Shown here one piece after another: positions 51,301 to 63,300 of a stretch of 64,000 nucleotides of DNA; position 1 is the first letter of the stretch, and every line of letters starts with the position of its first letter. Under the pieces are notes generated by a model that ran no database searches, had not been told where the DNA came from, and worked only from the letters and a program-made list of their open reading frames with translations. The position numbers and the translations under genes were made by a program. The DNA is from Luidia sarsii (lineage: Eukaryota > Echinodermata > Asteroidea > Paxillosida > Luidiidae). The stretch is taken from assembly GCA_949987565.1 (NCBI GenBank), contig OX465121.1, positions 3,117,117 through 3,181,116 of the forward strand. The letters are read 5' to 3'.

Positions 51301-54300
51301 GATAACAGTTGGAAAGCTTATTGACAGACCAATTAAATTAGTCCCAGAACTGCTATAAAAAATATGCCATCCTGGTCCTTATCTTCGCAAAAAGTGAAGT
51401 TGTTGTGATTTACTTTGAATTTTTCTCCCAGAATGCTTGTTCTGGTGGTGGTGTTGTTCGTCTCCAAGCTGGGAATCATACCTTAATTGATGGGGACATC
51501 CTAGCCAGCGGTGCCAATGCTAACATTCTGGCTACCAGTGGAGCCAGTGGAGGCAGCATCTGGATCACAAGTGCCAGCATAAGTGGTAAGATGAGATTGC
51601 AAGCTATTCTTGCTGAATTCAATCAAATATTTGTAATAATGTAATGGAAAAATGGTTGGAAAACTGATTGACATTTTTTTTGGGAGGCCACCATCTGAGG
51701 GTTGGATAGCTTATAAGGGAAGAGTGCTGGTATGCAAAACCAGAGGTCTCCTGTTCAAATCCATGTCCAGTCAAAGGTTTCTTTGCCATTTTTTCAATTT
51801 GTTCAAAAGTTCCCAGTCAGTTTTTTATGAATTTGTTTGGGTTTGAAAAATGGTATACAAAGAACCTCTGGTTTAACGCACTCTAGCCCTTAAATGGCAG
51901 TCTTCCCAAATAGTCAACTACAGTATCTTTGCTCCTGACGATGGGCAAAGCACATACTGCCCGAAATGACTTACTGCTTCCTGAAAAAGATGACTTACAA
52001 TGGTGTCAATGCAGACTTCCAACAATATGCTTCCACCATGAAAATCGCTAAGTCTTTACATGGCACTCTCATCTTGTACAGGCTTATGATGAATCTGAAA
52101 AATGTTTGGATCCTAGCGGGACCTTTTTGAAAGGCAGACAGACCTTGAGAAGGGTCCTGCTAATATCAAAACATCACACTATGAACATCTAAGCCGTGAA
52201 AGAGGGGTGAAAATGTAATTTTGCCGTGAAACTAAAAAGTCACTGTGATTTCACAGTGCATTTTACAGTGAATTCACCGTGAACATAATTGCCTCTCTGA
52301 CCTGATAAAGACATCTTTAGGTCACTAAAAAGACGGTGAAAAAACCCTTGAATATCTAGGGTGGCAAGCTGCAGCCTTGAGGGATGGCTAAATCCCAGTA
52401 GGGACCACCAGCCCCCATAAAGGTGCTGTATGGTGTCCTTTTAACTGTCACTCCCAGATACTTCTAAATTGCCTCTAGCCATTTACCACCAGGAATGTGG
52501 CCTTGGAGACCATTGGTGAAAACACCGTGAAAATGACTTGGCTAACTGTGTGCAATGAAATAGGGGTGAAAACACGGTGAATTTTCTTTTCACGGCTAAA
52601 TGGCATTTTCACCCTATTTTCACGGTTTAGATGTTCATAGTGTCAGGCTCTCTACATTTTTCAGATATGTGTTTTGGTTGTGTAAGTCAGTGCGCAACAT
52701 TTTGTATATATTACTTATGAGTCTGGTTGTATGGTTTGCAGGTCGAGGGACGTTAGTGGTGAATGGGGGCCATGCAACGTGCGTTCCACACTGCAATCAT
52801 TGCGATGCTGAGAAGCGTTGCCGACAGTGCCGAGATGCCAAGTACCTGCAGCACTACAACTGTGTCAATGACTGCTATGATGATGACAATAGGAGATATC
52901 CCAATGGTTATTTTTCAGACATTGGTCGCTACTGTGCTTCAGAGACATCAACGAGCACCAGGGTAGGTGCTTGATTATTTGTGTACTCTCTGTGACTCCC
53001 TTTGACATCCATTGGTTCTCCTCAGGTATGCTCACGTGAGCCGTTAACTTTGCTGCTAAAAACAGTGGGAGTGCGGCTGAGAAATTGACAGCTGATTCAC
53101 CGGCATTCTCCTGCAATGTTCACAACTCCTATTTGAACTGCCAGTGTGTGCAGAGGTCACCCAAATTGGTGACCCATCATGGCTACTGAGGGCATGCGCT
53201 GTGCGCTGCTGGAAAGTGCTTTCTTTACACCTTTACACCAAAGTGTACAGGCAGATTTTATTTCAATTACGGCTGTTGACAACTTGCTCATGTTTATTCT
53301 TGGAAGCCATCCTGTTTAAGACCCCACAAGTTATTTGAGAACTGACATACCGTAACAAACAACGAAAATGACCTCAAATTGAAAGGAATACAATAGTGAA
53401 GAAAATATTACATTTTGCTTGTCCAGAAATGAAATGAAAGCTTGAGAGTAAGCATGTACATGAGAGGATCCATGTGTACAGTATATGCATGCAGCAAAGT
53501 TTGCAGCTTGTGTGAATATACATGTACCCTTTAATGCTAATGGATCTGGTCTAGCCAGCCAGTGTTTATTTACGTTTTACTCACTTATGTGAGAGAATAC
53601 TTCATTTAGCTGGCTCTCTGTATTTTCTTTATTTTAGAACTATTTTTCACTGGTTTTCCTACTAACAAGTGATTGAATGAAGTTTTGCCTTGCTCGATGT
53701 GATGAACACTGAGTGCTCAGTGCTTTGCCTGGTGCCTGATAAAAATATTTCAGGCAGCTCGGGCGGGATTCAAACCCGCGACTCTCGATTTCTAGTACGG
53801 ATACCTTAACCACTTGACCTCGACGCAAACATGTTATATCTATGAAACAAGTGATTGCTTGATCTCACTATCATTCCCTTTCTGTCATCGCATCATCGTT
53901 ATTCAATACAGTTGTGATCACATTGTTATTAAAGTGTACAGCAAACTCTAGCATTTGTCTTTAGTCCACTCATTCATTGCTGCACTAAATTATGTTCTCT
54001 GATGAATTTGATTGTCACATCTACATGTAGGTCATCGGAGGTGGTGGTGCTGGTGGTCGTATCGCCATAGAAACCGCAGACTGGAACCACTTCTACGGCC
54101 GCATGGATGCCTTTGGTGGCCGAAGTCACCAGGAAACCGGTGGGCCGGGTACCATCTACCTATCCAACATCAGTCCCAACGAAACACATCGTTCCCTTAT
54201 CATCAACAATGACAACCGTGGGCCCATACAGAAGTACCAGTCAGCCAACCCTGACTTAGATACATCACGTGCTTACATCGTCACTGATGCTGAGCATGAG

Positions 54301-57300
54301 GTGTCTGGCTATGCCTTTGAGAAAGTCACGGTTTCGGGCAAAGCTCATTTGGCCTTTGACAATTCCATGGAGGGGCAGTTTGATGTCAGCATTGCAGAGC
54401 TCCACGGAGACCAGACTGGGTTCCTGCACCCTCACACTGACTATCCAATCACAGTCCAGGATTCCACCTCACCATTCCCAGTGGAGTTCAGGGTCTATGA
54501 ACACACGTACTTCAGTCTTCCCCAAGGTAAATATGTAGAACTATTTTACTTCATAGATTTTTTTAAATTTAATTCTCCATAACAAAAAAAGGCATTAATT
54601 TTGAAGACCAAAAAATGTGAATCTGTTGCTAACTGCTTACCAACCGTTGGACCTGTGGTAAAATGCCTTCAACATATACAGTAAGTGGATAAATGAGACA
54701 GTTTGCCTGGGGGTAGTCAAGTGGAAAGAAAGGAAACAAACCCATCCAAACCAAAGGGAAGCCCAGGCAAACTGTCTTATTTGTCCACGTGTGTGTTTGA
54801 TTCATATAGCGTCTGATGTAGGTCCTGCTGGGATCGAAATATTAGGCCACCAACTACAATTTTGCAGGAATTATTTTGCTTCACAAAGGCAGAAAGATTC
54901 TACCAAGACCTCAGTAGTGTCAGGCCCTTTTACTTTCAGACCATCTTACATTAGAGGTCAATCTTAGCAATACAGTGGGCTTGACATTTCAGTTCAGGAT
55001 AATGTCGGGCTCCTCCTGCATTGATGATTACATGATATGAAATAGGGAGGAAACAAGTTGTAGGAGTTTTTGTTGTGAATTCTTAAAATTTGAAATGTGA
55101 TAAACAAGCAATTAGAATTACTTTTAATTAGTTTTACAGATTGCCCTACCTTGCAGACTACATCAACAATGCTTCTTCTTTTGGTGCTCATTTTCTTATC
55201 TAGTAACACGCGTTGAAGGGCTGCCAGGTAACACCGTTTACATAGAAGGCATTATAGATGGTGTAAGGTACCTGACTATTGGCCAGGGCATGCATCTATC
55301 TATTGGAGAGCATGTAAGTACTACTGTCTGAACAATCAGATTTCATATCTCATTACCATTGAGTCAGTCACTGTTTGGTATTTTTGGCATAATTCGAGTA
55401 GATATAATATTATTTTGCATCTAAGGGAATGTTTTTCATAAATTAGAAGGACCTGACATTTGGAAGTTTGGATCCTAGCAGGATCTTTCTCAAAGGACCT
55501 TTGAGGAAGGTCCTGCTAGGATCCGAATGTCAGACCCTCGTAGTATTTTTGTTTTTGCATTTTTGTCATTTTAGTCAGTAAGCAGTTTGCAACTTTTTTG
55601 TATATTTCTCTGGAATGTATTTCAAAGAAGTTTTGCAGACAGCTTACTGGTAGGTTGGATTCTAATGAACCCATGACACCTGCTTTCTTGGTGCCTGGCA
55701 TTGTACAGATTCAAATCAACCATATGACCTAAAGAAGCTCAATGGTCAAGTGGTTAAGATTTCTGCTCCAGAAAGAGTTGCGGGTTCGAATCCCACCTGA
55801 GCTGCTTATACAATTCAATCACATAATTCACATTTTGTCTTGATTTGGTTCATTAAGGGTCTGGCATGCCCGTCTGTGTGTTTTCTGATGTGGATCAATG
55901 CAAACAATGCAGGAAAGGAAAACTGGCTGTTAACAATTGAATATCAACAATTGAAATAGTTAAGAAAATTTGACTTTACCTTGACTTGAACCTGAGACCT
56001 CTGGTTTAATGTACTATTGCTCTTAGCACCCATGCTACAGTATCCAGCACTTAGCTGGTGGCCTTCCACAGCAGTCAACTATGTACCTTTGCCGGGGTGG
56101 GGGCACCAGTCAGCAAAGACAGTTGACTTGCTTGGCAAGGCCCCGTCTAAGGGCTGGATACATAGCTCATGTGGTAAACTACTGGTACATTATGCCAGTA
56201 GAATGGCTTTCAATACTGGTCCAGTCATTAGTTTCTTGGCAATTTTCATACATTTCCCAGGATGTTTCCTTTCATTTCTTTGTTTATCTTTTGATTCTCC
56301 CAGGGGAGGTATTCTGGAGAGGCACCTAAGGTCCTGAATCTAGACAGCCTGGATGTCCTACCAAGTGGCCAGCTCTCATCCTACTATCCAAGCTCCCTAG
56401 ACTACAATCCCAGCTTTGACCATCTGCTTCCCTCCTTGAGACTCACTCTCAGCAGATCCCTGAAGATTCATCCTGGTGGACGTATTCAGGTGAACAGCCA
56501 TAGCCTCCCAGCACCTTCTATATGGTTGAAGACAAAAACCCTCTTGGAAATGAGACTAGAAACTAATAACAGATTTCTATGACTCCTGACTTGAATTTAG
56601 TCTTATCTTCAGACTCATACTTTTTTATGTCACAATAACACATGACATTCTTTGCCCTACTCACATGGACTTTGGATTTCATGACTTAATGTAAAAAGTA
56701 GACTGTACATTTTTGTTTTTTTTCAACACTCAAAAGTCCTGTGGTGTTCACTAACTGATACCCGTATGAGGTATGTACATGTACTGTACACTGGTTGATC
56801 GAATGATTTTCGAATCGTTTACTTGACTTTTATTCGATACTGTGATCGAGAGCATGCTTTTTTCTGGCACTAGTTGTTGCAATTTGAGGAAAAGTCGAAT
56901 ATTGTGTGATCTCTCTTCAATACAGTATTACATGTAAAATGTGACTCGTGATTCTGATTCAAGACATAACCTTTGTGACTGGCTCGTACTCGGACTCAGA
57001 CTCAAAGTTGACGGATATGACTTGGACACTGTATTTTCACTATTTTGTGAATTGAATACTGGTACAAGTCTGATTGACATGAATGTACAGTATGCCCATC
57101 ATTGAATCTGGTCTAGAAGTGAATCAAACAAAACTCCTTGAAATGAGACTAACTGCAGCTGTCTTCTCTCCTAGGCCAACTATTTGGAAGTGACTGCAGG
57201 GGAGGAGGTTGAGGTGGATACAGCTGGTGTGATAGACAGCAGTGGAAGAAGCCCAGATACTGAACATGGAGGCATAGACAGTGCCAATGGTAGGCAGCTG

Positions 57301-60300
57301 CAAGACTAGTGGATAGCATTGCCAATTGTCCTATGCAAGAAATAGGTTGTTTTTACCCATAAGGCTTAAGCCCGTGTGTAACATTCCAATGGGTAATTCT
57401 TCCCGGCGTCCGCACTTGGAATTTTCGACTCGGGTAAACTAACCGAGACGATGGGTAAAACTAACCGACTCATGGACATGTGCATGTACTCTAGGTACAC
57501 AAACACGTTGTTACCCTGCACATGCACGAGTCTTGCATACAGTAACGTCACGTGCGGGGCGCCGGATGTGTTTTTTTACCGAGTCGTTTACTGAGACGTT
57601 ATGTCCGGATTGGACTTATCGACTCGGTTAAACTGACCTGGTCAATTTAACCGGGAAGAAGTTGGTCGGTTAAACTACCCACTGGAGTCGGAAAACTTCC
57701 TGGGCTGTCCGCACTGGACTTAGTAAAATAGTCAATTTGCCCATTTGCTCGGTTAGTTTACCCATTTTAAGTCCAGTGCGGACGCGGCTTTAATCACTTC
57801 ACACCAGGGCCACATGTATGGGGTAATGACCGCTGTCCGGGGTATTTGGAGGAAACACGATGTATCCCGCGGCAGTGTGCTATCCCTCGATCATCCACAG
57901 TAAAGGTCCCACAATAGCACAACTGTTGCCGCTAATCTCGCAATTCATGTGGCAACTTGCGTCAAAATGGGTCTATGTCATGATTCCTATTGCTTTTTTC
58001 TATGCTTAAAAGAGTCTTTGTTAAAAACAAACGGCACTCCGATTTCGGAGGTCCCGGCGCAAAATGGTTAACCCATTCTCAACTCAACCCTGCACTGACA
58101 TGTCTAATACCAGAGGACATTTCAGACTACCCGTGCTGAATTTAATAAATAAAATAATAATAAAAAGCTCTTGAGGCAACAACCACTTCACCAGATGCAA
58201 GTCAATTCTGAATGGTGAATGTAGTAATTACATGTAATGTGCTGCGGCCCAATGTACAATTGATTTGTGGTTCTGAGAAGAAATGCAGAACATGCATTGA
58301 TAACAGTATGGTCTGGTTTTCATCAGAAGACTGACAGGCAGTCTCTACAGTAAACTCCACTGTACATCTTTTGACTTATCACTTCATTGGTGTTCTTAAA
58401 CTTTTTGTCATAGTGAGGATTCCACTATTATCAGGATGCACTAGCATTTTGTGATGAACTTGCATTGGAAAGAGACATGTCAATCAAAGGTGGATTTCAC
58501 AAAGCCTTACAATACATTGCAACTCAACTTACGATGGATAAACCATCTTAAGTTGTGATACACTGTACATGGTGTATGGTTTCTGTGTATCACTCATCAT
58601 CTTGCGATTCGTTGTAAGTTACAGTACGATGGGGTTGGTGATATTGACTGCTGGTCGCCCTCAAGCATGGCCTCAAAGTTTAATCCCACGTTCTTGTGTT
58701 ATTGTCTAGGTGCATCCGGTGGAGGTCATGGAGGCAGTGGGGGTCAGGGCAATGGGCAGACTATCGTTGGACCTCCGCGAGGTATCGCCCTCTCACCATC
58801 CTCCTTTGGCAGTGCCGGAGGGACTGGGAGCAAGTCTCCCTCCAGTGCCTTCTCCGGTGGTAGAGGCGGTGGTGTGATTGTTATCAATGCTCCTCTCGTT
58901 GAAGTGGATGGTAGTCTGAGATCTAATGGCCTTAGTGCAGGGCAGTGGTATAGTGGTGGTGGCAGTGGTGGTACTGTCTTTGTGCAAACACAGCAGCTTC
59001 GAGGCCAAGGTGAGTCTATATAAAACCACATACACACTGAACTTATAACTTTGGAAATCAAACTGGGATAATGGTTAAATTTCCAATGGGTAAATCTTAC
59101 CGCAATTTGCACTTGGAGCTTGAGTTGGGAATTTTAACTGAGACTGTGTTTAAAGCAACTCAGCAGGCAATATCAGGGCTCGTTGGGGCGTGCGCTTGTC
59201 CTTTGAGGTTACATACACATCGAATGACCTTGGTTGCGCATGAAATAATACCACATTGGGTTGCCAGTATGAAAGACTTTGATTGTAGTGCGTGGCGTGT
59301 ATGCAGAGCATATGTACAGAGCATGCACATTGTTGAAGCACTGTAGGCCTACAAGCAGACATTTGACCACATGTTGGTTTTTACTGAGTGACACTTTCCC
59401 AAGTCTTGCAATTGTGCTGGTCTTATCGACTTGTTAAAAGTGACCTGGTTACTTTTCCTGGCCTGAGGTTGGTTAGTAAAAGTAATCACTAGACTGGTTA
59501 AAGAAAAGGAAAGATCACTGGGCCATTTGCACTGGACTTGAAAGGGGTAAAGTAACCATGGTCTTGGTGAGTTTCACCTAAAGAACTCAAGTGCAAACTT
59601 AACTTATAACATTACCAGTGCATCATACAGGTAGATGGGATGTGAGGATATGAGTTTTGCATCAAGAAGAATGCAATTCAATGAGAGTTTGCCCTGTTCG
59701 ATGTATAAATAGCAATGCATGCTCCCGGTAACACTATGAACATCTAAACCGTGAAAATAGGGTGAAAATGCCATTTCGCCGTGAAAAGAAAATTCACCGT
59801 GTTTTCACCCCTATTTCATTGCACACAGTTTTTTCACGGTGTTTTCACCAATGGTCTCCAAGGCCACATTCCTGGTGGTAAATGGCTAGAGGCACTTTAG
59901 AAGTATCTGGGAGTGACAGTTACAAGGACACCATACATCACCTCTATGGGGGCTGGTGGATCCTACTGGGATTTAGCCATCCCTCAAGGCTGCAGCTTGC
60001 CACCCTAGATATTCAAGGTTTTTTTCACGGTCTTTTTAGTGACCTAAAGTTGTCTTTATCAGGTCAGAGAGGCAATTATTTTCACGGTGAATTCCCTGTA
60101 AAATGCACTGTGAAATCACAGTGACTTTTTAGTTTCATGGCAAAATGACATTTTCACCCCTCTTTCACGGCTTAGATGTTCATAGTGTAAGTACCTTTTA
60201 AAAACTATACAAGGATTCCGTGATTCAAACTTGGGACTCCAGCTTTTGAGTGCATATGCATTCAACCACTGGATCACCAAGCTGGTCGGAGTCGTGTGGT

Positions 60301-63300
60301 AGATTCGATTCCGTAAAGCAGTGGACATCATAGGATGCTAATATACGTCAAATAGGGCAAACACTTATTGAAATACGAGTGTAATGAAGATAAATGTATG
60401 AGGACGGGTTTGCACATTAGTCTTTCCGTTTAAACATTGCTGCTAAGGTTGCAAACTGGATATGATCAAGGACAAGACAAAATGGACACAGTTTAGAAAC
60501 AAGGAAAAGCGCAATAATTATAAAATGAATTTCTGCAAATGTTTTCCTTGCTTTTTCTTTCTTTCTTCGTTGATTGCCTGCACAGGTTCCATGTCTGTCA
60601 TGGGCGGCTCAGTTCCTCACGTCTACTCAGAGAAGGAAGGTGGAGGTGGAGGTGGTGGGCGGATAACGCTACACTACCACAATACCTCATACACTGGACA
60701 GCTCCTGGCCCAAGGTGGTCAGAGTGTCTACGAGTCCGGAGGGGCAGGAACCATCATCCATCAAGACCTGACTGGCAGTCACAGCAGACTAACAGTGGAC
60801 AATAACTTCATTGGCCAGCCAAGGGTTGTACAGGTTAGTGCTGGGCTGTTGGGTTGGGGCTTGATTTAATCTCCAAATTTATCCTAACTGTTACAAATTG
60901 TAAGACAATGAGCGATGCTTGGAAACTATACAACCCAAAGCAAATGTGATAGAGCACCTTGCGTAAGTTGAGTTACAAGGCTTTGTGAAATTGATCCCAG
61001 GACTGAATGTTGGAGTGATGATGTCATCATATGACATTACTGTAGCTATTGGATTTGTAAGAGTCTGAGGTAGCAACTGATCATTTACTTTATAACTGAG
61101 TTTGGTGGATGTGCTACATGTAGCTTTGTTCCATGGGTCACAGATTGGATTGGGACAGACCTTATCATATCACTATGCACATGCCAAACTGCCATTGCTT
61201 TTATATTGATTTTTGTCTAGCCTGAGTTTGAGCACTACCGCTGCGTTTACACTTGATCCCGCAAGGAGGATCAGATCCCGCAAGGAGGATCAGATCCTGC
61301 AAGGAGGATCAGATCCTGTAAGGAGGATCAGATCCCACAAGGAGGATCAGATCCTGCAAGGAGGATCAGATCCCGTAAGGAGGATCAGATCCCGCAAGAA
61401 GGATCAGATCCCACAAGGAGGATCAGATCCCGCAAGGAGGATCAGATCCTGCAAGGAGGATCAGATCCCGCAAGGAGGATCAGATCCCGCAAGGAGGATC
61501 AGATCCTGCAAGGAGGATCAGATCCCGCAAGGAGGATCAGATCCTGCAAGGAGGATCAGATCCCGTAAGGAGGATCAGATCCCTCAAGGAGGATCAGATC
61601 CTGCAAGGAGGATCAGATCCTGCAAGGAGGATCAGATCCCGCAAGGAGGATCAGATCCCGCAAGAAGGATCAGATCCCACAAGGAGGATCAGATCCTGCA
61701 AGGAGGATCAGATCCTGCAAGGAGGATCAGATCCTGCAAGGAGGATCAGATCCCGCAAGGAGGATCAGATCCTGCAAGGAGGATCAGATCCCGTAAGGAG
61801 GATCAGATCCCTCAAGGAGGATCAGATCCTGCAAGGAGGATCAGATCCTGCAAGGAGGATCAGATCCCGCAAGGAGGATCAGATCCCGCAAGGAGGATCA
61901 GATCCCGCAAGGAGGATCAGATCCTGCAAGGAGGATCAGATCCTGCAAGGAGGATCAGATCCCGTAAGGAGGATCAGATCCCTCAAGGAGGATCAGATCC
62001 TGCAAGGAGGATCAGATCCTGCAAGGAGGATCAGATCCTGCAAGGAGGATCAGATCCGGATTAAAACCGTGTGTCAATGCAACGGGGGATCAGATCCTGA
62101 TCTCGGGATCTGATCCTCCTCTCAGGAAGGATCAGATCCGGATCAGATCCCGCAATTTGCAAGTGTAAACGCAACGGGGGATCAGATCCGGATCAGATCC
62201 CGAAAGCTGATGTACAGTATGCATAGTCGAGTTTTGTGCGTATTGGCTGCCGTTGTGCCCCAGTGCCCATTATCAGTGCACATAACATTTGCCCCGAGGT
62301 ATTATTAATTATTATTTATTTTATTTACCCTGGGTTTCCCATTCAGTGCAAAACTGATCTCCCTTGGGTCCCAGCCAATACAATAAAAACATTAAAAAGC
62401 ACCTTAAAATTACAACAACATTTAAACAATCAATAAAAGCCTGTAACACCAGGTCTGTTTAAAATACATCCACATTACACAGTAAGATTGCACTAAAACT
62501 ACTATGCACAACCCTTTAACAAGTTAATGAAACACTTTTACATTATTTGGAATGGGGTTCTTTAAATCCCCTGGTATGGAATTCCATGCATGAGCTCCCC
62601 GAAATTTGAATGTTTTTCTGCCAAATTCTGTTCTTACTCGTGGAAGAACAATGTTACCCATTGAACTGTTCCTAGTGTTGTAAGAATGGATTTCACTACT
62701 CCGGGTAAAAATATCACACAAATAATCTGGTACCACCCTCACTAAACACTTAAAAACCATACACTTCAAGTGAAAATCGCATCTGTCATCATGTTACATG
62801 TATATACTACATGTATGACCACTGGCTTTATCGCTTCACGAATTACATTCTCATTGAAGCAAACATCATGTTATATCTATGATGCAACACAGAACCCGCT
62901 ACTATACAATATTCAAATCCTCCACACGTCCTCGACCAGCTTGGTGGTCAAGTGGTTAAGACGTCTTCCCTAGAAAGCGGGAGTGGGTTTGAATCCTGCC
63001 CGACCTGCCTGAAATGTTTTCATCAACCATCGGGTAAAGCACTGAGCTCTGAACACTGAGCACTGCTTATTACGTCGAGCAGGGCAAACCCTCATTGAAA
63101 AGGCAGTCTCAGTCCCATCAGTTTTCCTCTGCTACTGTTCCCTGTCTTTAGGTGGACTATCCTGGTCTGATAGGGGTCCATAAAGGACGAGACAGCTGCA
63201 GGACCTGGCTTCTACCTCTGAGTGACGGAGCTGAGTATGAGTTTCAGGACGTAGACATCAGAGGCCAGGCACACCTGGGCCTGTTCAAAGCCACACGCAC

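Noticed and set aside
53744..53825. Functional tRNA gene on minus
   Set aside because: Good boxes and T arm, but it continues into the SINE-A tail and lacks a complete acceptor stem.
61213..62064. 283-codon open frame on plus
   Set aside because: It is a 19-bp satellite read in one frame; three units make 57 bp, so the frame cannot close. It lies in an intron and has no other coding signal.
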